The notes under the pieces: model-generated | Seen by the model: only the letters and a program-made list of their open reading frames with translations | What the model was told of the DNA's origin: nothing | Database searches by the model: none | NCBI RefSeq assembly: GCF_001458175.1 | Contig: NZ_CYPW01000040.1 | Span: forward strand, 220,697 to 284,696 | Direction of reading: 5' to 3' | Length of the DNA: 64,000 bases | Origin: Shimia marina | Lineage (GTDB): Bacteria; Pseudomonadota; Alphaproteobacteria; Rhodobacterales; Rhodobacteraceae | Position numbers and translations under genes: made by a program | Shown: positions 7,546 through 15,520 of the stretch, piece by piece | Layout of the letters: the number at the start of each line of letters is the position of its first letter | Numbering within the stretch: position 1 is the stretch's first letter

Positions 7546-9042
7546 TTAGATTTTTTGGTCGTACTCGCCGACGCCTGGCTCGGTTTGGATAACGGCGTCA
7601 ATCTCGGCAAAGATCTGGCGCATTTCTTCTTCGCTCTGTGCGCTTTCAATCACCACCACGAGGTTCGGGGTATTGGACGATGCGCGCACCAAGCCCCAGC
7701 TGCCGTTGTCGAGGATAACGCGGGCCCCGTTGACAGTGACGACCTCGGTAATGGCGCGCCCAGCGATGGTTTCGCCTGCGTCTTTCTTGGCCACCAATTT
7801 GGCGACCAGACGCTCCAGAATGTCGTATTTTTCTGTGTCCGACGCATAGGGCGACATGGTTGGGGTTGACCAGGTCTTAGGCAGGGCCTTGCGCAGATCG
7901 GACATTTTCATATCCGGGTTGCGGTCCAGCATTTTGCAGACTTCGACAGCCACGCGCATGCCGCAGTCATAGCCGCGCCCGATCGGCTCCGCCAAGAAGT
8001 AGTGACCGGATTTCTCAAAGCCCGCCAGCGCCTTGAGCTCATGCACGCGGCGTTTCATGTGGCTGTGACCGGTTTTCCAGTAATCGGTTTTGGCGCCTGT
8101 GGCGAGCAGATCGGGGTCAGCGGCATAAAGCCCTGTGGACTTCACATCAGCGACAAAGGTGGCATTGGGATAGATCTTGCCCAGATCCTTGGCCATGATC
8201 ACGCCGACCTTATCGGCAAAGATCTCCTCGCCTTCATCGTCCACCACGCCACAACGGTCGCCATCGCCGTCAAAGCCAAGGGCCAGATCGGCACCGGAGG
8301 CTTTTACGCTGTCAGACATGTCGTGCAGCATCAGCATGGCTTCGGGGTTGGGGTTGTAGTTGGGGAAGGTGTAATCGAGTTCACAGTGGCTTTCGACCAC
8401 TTCAACGCCCATGCGCTTGAAGATTTCCGGCGCAAAGGCCGCCGCGGTGCCATTGCCGGTGGCGCAGACCACCTTAAGCGGGCGGGACATTTTGAAATCG
8501 CCCACAAGATCTTCGATATAGGCTTCACGGACCCCATCCACGACCTCATGTTTGCCGCCCTCATGGGCGTCAAAATCGCCATTGAGCACGATGTCACGCA
8601 GCTCGGCCATTTCATCAGGGCCGTGGGTCAGCGGCTTTTCAAAGCCCATCTTCACGCCGGTCCAGCCATTGGGGTTGTGCGATGCGGTGACCATGGCGAC
8701 CGCAGGGGCATTCAGATGAAACTGAGAAAAATAGGCCATCGGGGAGAGGGCCGGGCCAATATCCTTCACGTGGATTCCGGCCTTCATCAGGCCGATGATC
8801 AGCGCCATTTTGATGGCCACGGAATAGTCGCGGTAATCATTGCCAACGGCAATCACCGGCTCGATGCCGCGGCGCTGCATCTGGGTGCCCAGACCAAAGC
8901 CAAGCGCGGTCATGCCCGGCAGGTTGATCTCTTCTGGGAATTGCCAGCGGGCGTCATATTCGCGAAAGCCCGTCGGTTTGATCATAGGATCACGCAGAAA
9001 TTCCCAAGTGTTCGGGCGCACGTCAGGCAAAGGTTTTTTCAT
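7546..9042 (-). CDS. Phosphomannomutase/phosphoglucomutase family enzyme
   Basis: This 498-residue alpha-D-phosphohexomutase interconverts hexose 6- and 1-phosphates, feeding nucleotide-sugar synthesis. The phosphoserine loop TASHNPNGWTG has its catalytic Ser at 121, and the magnesium loop is DGDGDR at 258-263, both intact. The C-terminal phosphate-binding domain contains RASSNTPNLVV near 465. It follows kdsA by 64 bases on the same strand and probably serves the capsule genes upstream, making mannose-1-P or glucose-1-P. The symbol could be manB, algC or pgm; the specificity cannot be read from the sequence. A perfect hairpin (GGCGGGAG/CTCCCGCC, 7512-7532) lies beyond its stop. Confidence 0.9.
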   Translation of the reverse strand: MKKPLPDVRPNTWEFLRDPMIKPTGFREYDARWQFPEEINLPGMTALGFGLGTQMQRRGIEPVIAVGNDYRDYSVAIKMALIIGLMKAGIHVKDIGPALSPMAYFSQFHLNAPAVAMVTASHNPNGWTGVKMGFEKPLTHGPDEMAELRDIVLNGDFDAHEGGKHEVVDGVREAYIEDLVGDFKMSRPLKVVCATGNGTAAAFAPEIFKRMGVEVVESHCELDYTFPNYNPNPEAMLMLHDMSDSVKASGADLALGFDGDGDRCGVVDDEGEEIFADKVGVIMAKDLGKIYPNATFVADVKSTGLYAADPDLLATGAKTDYWKTGHSHMKRRVHELKALAGFEKSGHYFLAEPIGRGYDCGMRVAVEVCKMLDRNPDMKMSDLRKALPKTWSTPTMSPYASDTEKYDILERLVAKLVAKKDAGETIAGRAITEVVTVNGARVILDNGSWGLVRASSNTPNLVVVIESAQSEEEMRQIFAEIDAVIQTEPGVGEYDQKI

Positions 9043-9106
9043 TTTAATAAACTCACTTCGTACAATGGTCTTGTCGTCAAAAAGGTCGGTTTAATGAGGT
9101 GCGGGC

Positions 9107-9940
9107 TCACAGCACAATCGGATTGGCTTTGGCAAGCGCATCAAACTGCATCAATGTGTCAATTAGATGAGGCATATGATCAAGGTAAATCATATTGGGC
9201 CCATCACAGGGTGCATTGTCCGGATCCTGATGGGTTTCGGTGAAAACCGCGCCGATTCCTGTGGCAACTGCCGCACGGGCAAGCACCGGTGCAAATTCGC
9301 GCTGTCCCCCGGATGCACCGCCCAATCCGCCGGGCTGGGCCACGGCATGGGTGGCATCCATCACAACTGGATAACCGGTTTTGGCCATTTCGGGCAGGGA
9401 CTGCATATCCACCACGAGACGGTTGTAGCCAAATGAGGCACCACGTTCTGTGAGCAGAATGCGGTCATTGCCGGTGCTCTCAATCTTGGCCACGACATTG
9501 GGCATGTCCCATGGGGCCAGAAACTGCCCCTTTTTCACATTGATGACAGCACCGCTGCGGCCAGCGGCCAGCAGGAGCGATGTCTGGCGGCAGAGAAAGG
9601 CCGGGATCTGCATCACATCGCAGACTTCGGCCACCGGGGCGCATTGCTCTGGTTCATGGATGTCAGTCAGAACAGGCACATCCAGCGCCTCTTTGACCGA
9701 TTGCAGAACTTTCAGGCCTTCGTCGAGGCCCAAGGCAGGGGCTGCGTTGAGAGAAGTGCGGTTGGCCTTATCAAAAGATCCTTTGAAGATATATTGCGCA
9801 CCGGCGGCGGCGCAGGCCTCTTTCAAGGTGCCCGCAATCATTTGTGCATGATCTGCACTTTCCAGCTGGCAGGGCCCCGCAATCACTGTGAGCGGAGCAT
9901 CGTTTGCAACCGTCAGGTCACCAATGGACACTTTTTTCAT
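9107..9940 (-). CDS. kdsA: 3-deoxy-8-phosphooctulonate synthase (Kdo-8-P synthase)
   Basis: The cytoplasmic enzyme condenses phosphoenolpyruvate with arabinose 5-phosphate to Kdo 8-phosphate, the precursor of the Kdo sugar of lipopolysaccharide and of Kdo-linked capsules. The 277-residue length is standard. Family landmarks are IAGPCQLES near 20, FKGSFDKANRTS near 52, LTDIHEPEQ near 95, and a C-terminal FTETHQDPDNAP. A cysteine and histidine pair fit the metal-dependent class, but the class was not determined. Its ATG overlaps the stop of the KpsE-like gene by one base (TAATG), so capsule export and Kdo supply are translationally coupled. Confidence 0.95.
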   Translation of the reverse strand: MKKVSIGDLTVANDAPLTVIAGPCQLESADHAQMIAGTLKEACAAAGAQYIFKGSFDKANRTSLNAAPALGLDEGLKVLQSVKEALDVPVLTDIHEPEQCAPVAEVCDVMQIPAFLCRQTSLLLAAGRSGAVINVKKGQFLAPWDMPNVVAKIESTGNDRILLTERGASFGYNRLVVDMQSLPEMAKTGYPVVMDATHAVAQPGGLGGASGGQREFAPVLARAAVATGIGAVFTETHQDPDNAPCDGPNMIYLDHMPHLIDTLMQFDALAKANPIVL

Positions 9941-11634
9941 TACGAGGATACCTGTTCTCTGAGGATGGATGCGGTGAGCGAGATCATCAGATAGATGCCT
10001 GAAAAGATCAGGAAGGCCAAGACCGTGTTCTCAAAGCTGCGTGGATAAGAGGGGTCTTCGGAGGCCACAGGGCGCACAGATGTGGTCAGATAACGTACCT
10101 GACGGCTGGCTTCGAGTTCGGTTTGCTTCAAGGTTTGCAGCGCTGATTGCATAATCAGATCCGCCGTGGCGAGATCGGCCTGAGCCATTTGAATTTGCGC
10201 GGTTTTTTGCGCAAGGGAGCTTTCGCCCTCGGTGGCCTCGGTCATTTTGCTTTCCAGACGGGTCAGCAAATTTTGCAAACGGCGGACATCGCCTTGTACC
10301 CCTTCGACGCGGGCCGGGTTCGGGCGGGCATTGTCTTGCAGCGCAGCCAGCTGCAGCTCTTTTTCCTGAAGCTGGATCTGCACATTGGAGATCTGCTGAC
10401 GCAAGGAGGCGATCAGGCCTTCTGGATCCAGCACGCTGGTTTCCTGAAGCGCAACGAGAGCCGCCTGTGCATCGCGGCGTTCCTGCGCGGCTCTGTCCAG
10501 ACTGGTCCGTGCGTCGCGCACATGGTCTTCGCGTTTGCGCCGGGACAGATCGTCCGCGATTTCCTCAGCATAATCGACCAGCGCCACAGAGAAGTCGGCG
10601 GCAATCTGTGGATCGGCGGCGACGACTTCCATGCGGATGGAGCCTTCGGTCGGATCATAGCCAATTTTCACGAATTTCTTGTAGAGCTTGTAGGCTTCTT
10701 CGTTCGTGGGATTGGGATCCAGTCGTTGAATCGGATCAATGTCAGGGCTGGCGAAGTGCGATTTGAACCCCACATCCTGATCCAGACGGATCATAGCCAC
10801 TTTGGATGTCAGGTAATCCTGCACCGCGATGGCATCTCCATTGGCATTGAGTTGAGAGGGCAGCAGGGAGCCGAGCCCTGTGCCACTGTTGCCGTCGGCC
10901 TGTTCCACCATGAAGGAGGATTTGGACGAATACATCGGTGTGGCGACAGAGTAGAAGTACCAGCCCGCAAAGAGCGTGGGCAAAAACACAAAGGCGGACA
11001 GGCGCGCAAACAGCAGCAAGAGACGCTTGCGTCGGCGCCGGGCGATGTCCTTTTGGATTTCCCCAATCTCGATGGCGCGCATCTCAGAGGGGGACATGGT
11101 TTCGGTGGAGGGCAGGGTGGTCTTGCCCAATTCCATGGTCTGCGGCAACTGCACGCGCCCGGTCTTGGCCGGTTGGGTTTCTTTGTCAGAGGGCACCAGA
11201 TCAAGCATGTTGGTGCGTTGGAACGGGTCAATGCCCGCCTCCCGCAGAAGCCGGACGGCATCATAATCGGAGGTCGCTGCAAGGCCGTTTTTCTGTGCCA
11301 TACGGCGCGCCATGCGCAGCTGGCGACCGGTCAGGCCTTCGCGTTTGATGGCGTCAATGGCCGCCTCCGCCCCTTGTGGCGTGGGTTGGTCACTGTTTTG
11401 CTGTGTCGGTGCAGCCGGCTCTTGCGCGCGGCCCGCTTTGCCACCTGCTTTGCCTGCCGCGCTTGGCAGACGCACGGCGCGCGCGCTCTTGCCTGTTGGC
11501 TGTGTTTCGACGTCAGTGGCCACTGCCGTCGTGCCCTCGGTGATAGGCGCGTCTATGGCGTCGGCGCCTTGCGTCTCAGCCCCTTGGGAGGAGCGGCGGA
11601 TGCGGAACTTCTTAGCCTTGGGTTTGGTAGTCAT
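9940..11634 (-). CDS. kpsE: Capsule polysaccharide export inner-membrane protein (KpsE/BexC/CtrB-like) with long N-terminal extension
   Basis: The 564-residue protein belongs to the polysaccharide co-polymerase group that bridges an ABC capsule exporter to the outer membrane channel. It has a membrane segment at about 204-229, a periplasmic region with long coiled coils (about 350-500, rich in Glu, Gln, Arg) and a C-terminal membrane segment ending about seven residues from the stop. About 200 residues precede the first membrane segment; KpsE itself has only a short tail there. That tail is low-complexity, rich in Ala, Thr, Gln and Lys. The start at 11634 (MTTKPK) was chosen over 11742 because the upstream extension lies inside kpsT. 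The gene overlaps kpsT by 23 bases. Confidence 0.85.
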   Translation of the reverse strand: MTTKPKAKKFRIRRSSQGAETQGADAIDAPITEGTTAVATDVETQPTGKSARAVRLPSAAGKAGGKAGRAQEPAAPTQQNSDQPTPQGAEAAIDAIKREGLTGRQLRMARRMAQKNGLAATSDYDAVRLLREAGIDPFQRTNMLDLVPSDKETQPAKTGRVQLPQTMELGKTTLPSTETMSPSEMRAIEIGEIQKDIARRRRKRLLLLFARLSAFVFLPTLFAGWYFYSVATPMYSSKSSFMVEQADGNSGTGLGSLLPSQLNANGDAIAVQDYLTSKVAMIRLDQDVGFKSHFASPDIDPIQRLDPNPTNEEAYKLYKKFVKIGYDPTEGSIRMEVVAADPQIAADFSVALVDYAEEIADDLSRRKREDHVRDARTSLDRAAQERRDAQAALVALQETSVLDPEGLIASLRQQISNVQIQLQEKELQLAALQDNARPNPARVEGVQGDVRRLQNLLTRLESKMTEATEGESSLAQKTAQIQMAQADLATADLIMQSALQTLKQTELEASRQVRYLTTSVRPVASEDPSYPRSFENTVLAFLIFSGIYLMISLTASILREQVSS

Positions 11635-12271
11635 AGAGCTGTTTGGCCTCTTCCAAGGTGTCGAACATATAGAGTTTGCCATTGAGCAGCACGGCCGCAG
11701 ATCTGGCAAATTTTTCCAGCACGTTGGGCTGGTGTGACACAATGATAATGGTGGTTGTGCGCAGGCGCTCGCGCAGTACTTCGCCTGCTTTCTTGTTGAA
11801 TTCTACGTCTGTCGAGGACGGCATGCCCTCATCGATCAGATACATGTCAAAATCGAGCGCCAGCATCAGTGCAAAGGTAAACCGTGATCTCATCCCGGAG
11901 GAATAGGTGCCGAGCGGCTGCTCAAAATATTCGCCGAGATTGCACAGCCAGCGGCAGAAGGCTTCGACATAATCCGGATCAAGACCATAAAGGCGGGCGA
12001 TATAGCGGCTGTTTTCCACAGCGGTATGTTTATTGACCACGCCGCCCATGAAACCCAGAGGAAAAGAAATACGGCAATCCCGGCGAATGACGCCTTCGTC
12101 CGGCTTTTCCAGACCTGCCATCATATTGATCAGGGTGGTTTTGCCGGTGCCATTGGGCGCGAGGATGCCCAGGGAGTTGCCCAGTTCCACACGGAAAGAC
12201 ACACGTTCAAGGATCACCTTGCGCTGTGTGCCGGTCCAGAAGGACTTACTCACGTTGTCGAATTCGAGCAT
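11612..12271 (-). CDS. kpsT: Capsule polysaccharide ABC transporter ATP-binding subunit
   Basis: This 219-residue ATPase powers export of Kdo-linked capsule across the inner membrane. Its Walker A is APNGTGKT at 38-45, with Ala in place of the usual first Gly. The signature is SSGMR at 124-128 and Walker B is DMYLIDE at 142-148, followed by VSHQP for the H-loop. This variant pattern is characteristic of the KpsT/BexA/CtrD group. The partner permease KpsM is not adjacent: the next gene upstream is an unrelated permease. The gene starts the kpsT-kpsE-kdsA-phosphohexomutase operon. Confidence 0.92.
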   Translation of the reverse strand: MLEFDNVSKSFWTGTQRKVILERVSFRVELGNSLGILAPNGTGKTTLINMMAGLEKPDEGVIRRDCRISFPLGFMGGVVNKHTAVENSRYIARLYGLDPDYVEAFCRWLCNLGEYFEQPLGTYSSGMRSRFTFALMLALDFDMYLIDEGMPSSTDVEFNKKAGEVLRERLRTTTIIIVSHQPNVLEKFARSAAVLLNGKLYMFDTLEEAKQLYDYQTQG

Positions 12272-12357
12272 CGACTGCTCCCAATACTGCTCTCGCGTGT
12301 CGCTTATACCACGAAACTGTACGACACGATGGTTAACGCTCTGTCGGCGTTTTCAAC

Positions 12358-12387
12358 ATTATGTGTGATCAGGAGGGGGATGCGCAA
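12358..12387 (-). promoter_or_regulatory. Possible kpsT promoter
   Basis: On the minus strand CATAAT (12363-12358) matches a -10 box at five of six positions, with TTGCGC (12387-12382) 18 bases upstream as a weak -35. The leader would be about 80 bases long. This is a pattern match only. Confidence 0.3.
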
Positions 12388-12520
12388 CTCTCTCCCTGCG
12401 GTTTGCAGGGAGAAGAGAGGAAAAACAGGGGAAATTCTGCGGTTTCCTACACTTGTGAAGGAAGTTGGTCTTTTCGTCGCAGCGCAGATTGTGTGTTTGC
12501 GTCCCATGATTTGGCAATGG

Positions 12521-12550
12521 AAAAGACCGGCGCAGGAGGCTGCACCGGTC
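12521..12550 (-). terminator. Rho-independent terminator of the arsR-arsP-like operon
   Basis: GACCGGCGCAG (12525-12535) pairs with CTGCACCGGTC (12540-12550), with one mismatch and a GAGG loop. On the minus strand it is followed by TTTT. It lies 27 bases beyond the permease stop. Confidence 0.75.
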
Positions 12551-12576
12551 CGTCAGAGCGTTAATGGTGGGCGTGA

Positions 12577-13617
12577 TCAGGCAACGGCCTGCCAGAGGGA
12601 TCCGGCAATCAGGGCTCCGAGCATGGCGTAACCAAAATAGGCGGCAAACACACGGGGTTTGACCAGAGCCCAGACGGCGATGGCGGCTGGGATGCAGCTG
12701 ACGCCGCCTGCGATCATGAAGGACATCGCCGCCCCATTGGACATGCCCTGCTCCAGAAGCCCGCCGACCAGAGGCACCGCCGCATAGCCGTTGAGATAGG
12801 CCGGGGCGCCAACCAATGCGCCCAGCAGGATCGGCTGGAAGCCATCGCCGCCTAAGATCTGCGCGATCCAAGCTGCGGGCACATAGTGGATCATCAGGGC
12901 TTCGATCACATAGGCCAAGGCCAGCCATTTCAACAGGAACAGGCCGTTTTCCAGCGTTGTGGTGCGAAAGAGGCTGCGCCGGTCTGCGTCCTTCCAGAAC
13001 GCCCACTGGGGTTTGGCACCAAAGGGCTTTTTCACCCCGCAGCAGCCGCCAACCTGCGGTTTCTCGCGCAGAGGATCGGCAAAGACAGGTGTGGATTTCA
13101 GCAGCATCGTGCCAAAGCCGCCCAGCAGTCCAAGGCCAATGGCGGACAGGGCTTTGGCAATGGCAAATTCAAAGCCCAGCGTGCCGGAGGTGATGGCAAA
13201 CATCGCGGGATCCATCAGCGGAGAGGCCAGCCAGAAGGCCATGACCGCCGAGAGAGGCGCGCCCACTGCCAGCAGTGCCGCGATGAAAGGGATGACTTCA
13301 CAGGAGCAGAAGGGCGAGAGCCCGCCCAGAGCGGCGGCAAAGAAAATCATGCGGGTCTCGCGCCCTTCAAAAGCTTTCGCCAGAAGGTTCTCCGCCCCGG
13401 TGGCCTTGAGGTAGCCAATTGCAAAGACCGCAAACAGGATAAACGGCGCCGTGTGCAGCAGGGCGTTGGTGGTGAACTGCACCGTGGGCCCAAACTGCGG
13501 TGTATCCAGTGCAGCGACGCAGAGCAAAATCAGCAGGAAGGCCAACCAGGCCTTGTCGAGTTTTGCGAGGCGGGCGCGAAATGGGGAGGGGGAAGGGGAC
13601 TGTGTGGTGTCAGCCAT
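12577..13617 (-). CDS. ArsP-type (PF03773/DUF318) permease, putative organoarsenical efflux
   Basis: The 346-residue protein has about eight to ten hydrophobic segments in two halves joined by a soluble loop. The family motif GGLSPFCSCEVIPF with a CxC pair lies near 105, and the linker carries a GGCCG cluster near 200. ArsP members expel trivalent methylated and aromatic arsenicals, but the wider DUF318 family is mostly uncharacterised. The preceding ArsR with clustered cysteines supports a metalloid role. The ATG at 13617 is chosen because AAGGA is eight bases upstream; the ATG at 13623 would be only two bases from it. It overlaps the arsR stop by eight bases, implying coupled translation. 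Confidence 0.75.
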   Translation of the reverse strand: MADTTQSPSPSPFRARLAKLDKAWLAFLLILLCVAALDTPQFGPTVQFTTNALLHTAPFILFAVFAIGYLKATGAENLLAKAFEGRETRMIFFAAALGGLSPFCSCEVIPFIAALLAVGAPLSAVMAFWLASPLMDPAMFAITSGTLGFEFAIAKALSAIGLGLLGGFGTMLLKSTPVFADPLREKPQVGGCCGVKKPFGAKPQWAFWKDADRRSLFRTTTLENGLFLLKWLALAYVIEALMIHYVPAAWIAQILGGDGFQPILLGALVGAPAYLNGYAAVPLVGGLLEQGMSNGAAMSFMIAGGVSCIPAAIAVWALVKPRVFAAYFGYAMLGALIAGSLWQAVA

Positions 13618-13954
13618 GATCATGGTCCTTACAGTTGTGCACCTCATCGGCGCAGCATTCTCTCAGCAGGAAGGCGGAGAGGTCGCGCACCGCGTCATAG
13701 GCGACGGCGGCGCAAATGATGGAACGTCCCTGTTTTTCCTGCGTCACCAGACCAGCCTGGGCGAGGATTTTCATATGATGTGTCAGTGTTGAGCCTGTGA
13801 CGCCCGTGCGTTTGCCAAGCTCGCCGATAGAGAGCCCCTGATTGCCCGCCCGCACGAGGCAGCGCAGCACGGACAGGCGCTGTTCGGACCCAAGGGCCGC
13901 AAAGGTGGAGGCAGCCACCTCAAGAGAGATATCTGGATGTGTTGTATTTTTCAT
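13610..13954 (-). CDS. arsR: ArsR-family metalloid-responsive repressor
   Basis: This 114-residue winged-helix repressor has its HTH at about 43-68 (SIGELGKRTGVTGSTLTHHM). Cysteines lie at 32, 81, 100, 101 and 108, and the protein ends in HDHG. The triad Cys81, Cys100 and Cys101 resembles the arrangement known for methylarsenite-selective ArsR proteins that control arsP genes; the classical CVC site in the recognition helix is absent. This points to a trivalent (organo)arsenical or related thiophilic ligand, but that is inference. It is the first gene of an operon with the permease, and an inverted-repeat operator candidate lies immediately upstream. Confidence 0.85.
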   Translation of the reverse strand: MKNTTHPDISLEVAASTFAALGSEQRLSVLRCLVRAGNQGLSIGELGKRTGVTGSTLTHHMKILAQAGLVTQEKQGRSIICAAVAYDAVRDLSAFLLRECCADEVHNCKDHDHG

Positions 13955-13968
13955 GATTCTAGAAATAT

Positions 13969-14016
13969 CGAAATAAATCCTTCGTGCAAGGGTTATTTCG
14001 AATGTTGTCGAAATAA
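13969..14016. promoter_or_regulatory. Candidate ArsR operator with three CGAAATAA half-sites
   Basis: CGAAATAA occurs at 13969-13976 and 14009-14016, and its complement TTATTTCG at 13993-14000. The last two form a perfect 8-8-8 inverted repeat, and the outer direct copies are 40 bases apart. The cluster sits between the divergent arsR and uracil-glycosylase starts, so bound repressor could block both promoters. Confidence 0.6.
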
Positions 14017-14040
14017 GTGGGGGGAGATATCACAGGGACC

Positions 14041-14622
14041 ATGTCTTTGAGTGAGGAAATCGCCGCCTGTCAGCTCTGCGCGGACAGGTTTGCCAAAACC
14101 GCGACACGGCATAGGCCGCGCCCTGTTGTCTGGTTTCAGCCGGGGGTGAAAATTCTTGTGGTGGGGCAAGCCCCCGGAGCGCGCGTGCATGAAAGCGGAC
14201 GCCCCTTCACCGATCCCAGCGGGGACCGGCTGCGTGACTGGATGGGCATACAGAGCGATGTTTTTTATGACAAAAACCGCGTTGCGATTGTGCCGATGGC
14301 CTTTTGCTTTCCGGGGTATAATGCCAAGGGCAGCGATCTGCCGCCGCCGGCGCTTTGTGCAAAAACATGGCGCGGCGTGGTGATGGAGGCGCTTGGAGAG
14401 GTGCCGCTGACATTGGTGATTGGGGGCTATGCTCAGAAGTGGCATCTGCGCACAAAGGCCAGTGTGAGCGAGACGGTTGCGGGCTGGCGCGACCATGCGC
14501 CCGACGTCTTTCCCTTGCCTCATCCGTCCTGGCGCAATACGGCATGGTTGAGGAAACATCCCTGGTTTGAAGCTGAGCTGCTGCCGGCGTTGCAAACCCG
14601 AATCAAGGAGGCTCTGGCGTGA
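14041..14622 (+). CDS. Fe-S cluster uracil-DNA glycosylase family protein (family 4/5-like)
   Basis: The 193-residue protein belongs to the uracil-DNA glycosylase superfamily, which removes uracil from DNA. Motif A is GQAPGARVHESGRPF at 43-57 and the minor-groove motif HPSWRN is near 163. Cysteines at 10, 13, 89 and 106 have the C-x2-C, C, C spacing of the 4Fe-4S-binding families 4 and 5. The sequence around the third and fourth cysteines (FCFPGYNAKGSDLPP) has the place of the usual CRPPxNRxP segment but differs from it. ATG 14041 is preferred to the GTG at 14017. The stop overlaps the start of the SseB-like gene. Confidence 0.8.
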   Translation: MSLSEEIAACQLCADRFAKTATRHRPRPVVWFQPGVKILVVGQAPGARVHESGRPFTDPSGDRLRDWMGIQSDVFYDKNRVAIVPMAFCFPGYNAKGSDLPPPALCAKTWRGVVMEALGEVPLTLVIGGYAQKWHLRTKASVSETVAGWRDHAPDVFPLPHPSWRNTAWLRKHPWFEAELLPALQTRIKEALA

Positions 14623-15410
14623 GCGACATGACCCCATTGGATCAGGCCCATGCGGCCATGGAAGCGGCCCCGCAGGATGATGCGGCCCGGTTGCGGTTTT
14701 ATGAACGTCTGGCGGATGCGGAGCTGTTTCTGCTGTTGGAAAAAGAGCCTGAGAATGATCGGATCGCGCCGGAGATCTTTGACACGTCTGATGCGCGCTT
14801 TGTGCTGGTGTTTGATACCGAAGAGCGGCTGGCGCAATTTGTTGGCCGGGTTGCGCCTTATGCCGCGCTTTCGGGGCGGGTGATTGCCAATATGCTCTCA
14901 GAGCAGGGCATTGGCCTTGCGGTCAATCCAGATGTGGCTCCATCGGCCATTCTGATCCCTCATGAAGCGCTGGGCTGGCTCGCGGAGACGCTGACCCATG
15001 CGCCTGATGAGGTGGAGGCCAAGATTGCGCATTTTGAGGCGCCTGCTGGTCTGCCTGAGGCGCTGATCACGGCGCTGGATGCCAAATTGTCGACCACGGC
15101 GGGTTTGGCCAAGATGGCCTATCTGGTGGGCACCACATATGAGAATGGCATGCGCTCTCATATGTTGGGGTTTGTGGAGGTTGTGCCCGGCGCAGAAGGG
15201 GCGCTGGCCAAAGCGGTGAATGAAGCGCTGACCTTTTCGGGCATTGAGGCAGGCGCGCTGGATGTCGGTTTTTTTGCCGCCAATGATCCGGTGGCGGGGC
15301 AATTGGCGCGGGCGGGTCTGCGCTTTGACCTGCCAAGTCCACCCGAAGCGCAGGAATACAAACCTGTTGCACCGGGCAGTGACCCCGATAAGCCGCCGAT
15401 GTTGCGCTGA
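14619..15410 (+). CDS. SseB-family N-terminal domain protein
   Basis: The 263-residue protein begins with an SseB-like domain: residues about 5-115 include DDAARLRFYERLADAELFLLL, then a region with DTEERLAQF, and ALSGRVIANML. The family is widespread and poorly understood; the prototype name comes from enhanced serine sensitivity in E. coli. No signal peptide or membrane segment is seen. The GTG start at 14619 overlaps the previous TGA and has AAGGAGG seven bases upstream, which favours it over the ATG at 14628. The acidic C-terminal tail is proline-rich. Confidence 0.7.
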   Translation: MSDMTPLDQAHAAMEAAPQDDAARLRFYERLADAELFLLLEKEPENDRIAPEIFDTSDARFVLVFDTEERLAQFVGRVAPYAALSGRVIANMLSEQGIGLAVNPDVAPSAILIPHEALGWLAETLTHAPDEVEAKIAHFEAPAGLPEALITALDAKLSTTAGLAKMAYLVGTTYENGMRSHMLGFVEVVPGAEGALAKAVNEALTFSGIEAGALDVGFFAANDPVAGQLARAGLRFDLPSPPEAQEYKPVAPGSDPDKPPMLR

Positions 15411-15421
15411 TCGGAGGGGCA

Positions 15422-15506
15422 GGCTCCCGCGCGGATGCGCGCGCTGACGCGCGCCGATCCCCTTGGGCCCGGCTCACCTCACGGTGAGCCTATCTGCACC
15501 GCAGAT
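15422..15506. repeat. Branched hairpin repeat, copy 2
   Basis: GGCTCCCGC (15422-15430) is followed by a hairpin GCGCGC-TGAC-GCGCGC (15439-15454), the conserved TTGGGCCCGGCTCACC (15463-15478), TCAC and GGTGAGCCTA (15483-15492), then a hairpin ATCTGC-ACC-GCAGAT (15492-15506). The right terminal arm seen in copy 1 is absent. It lies between convergent genes 15410 and 15521. Confidence 0.75.
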
Positions 15507-15520
15507 GTGAGTGCGCTTGA

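Larger units (their letters stand above)
12272..12576. other. Intergenic region upstream of kpsT
   Basis: These 305 bases hold no credible gene. From low to high coordinate they contain the kpsT leader, a possible minus-strand promoter (12358-12387), a perfect 9-bp hairpin TCTCCCTGC/GCAGGGAGA (12391-12413) with no T-tract, and the terminator of the ArsP-like gene (12521-12550). Confidence 0.6.

Noticed and set aside
8002-9243. 413-codon plus-strand frame opposite the phosphohexomutase
   Set aside because: Shadow of a well-supported gene; composition is atypical and no motif is visible.
10147-11685. 512-codon plus-strand frame opposite the kpsE-like gene
   Set aside because: Antisense to the coiled-coil coding region; no recognisable feature.
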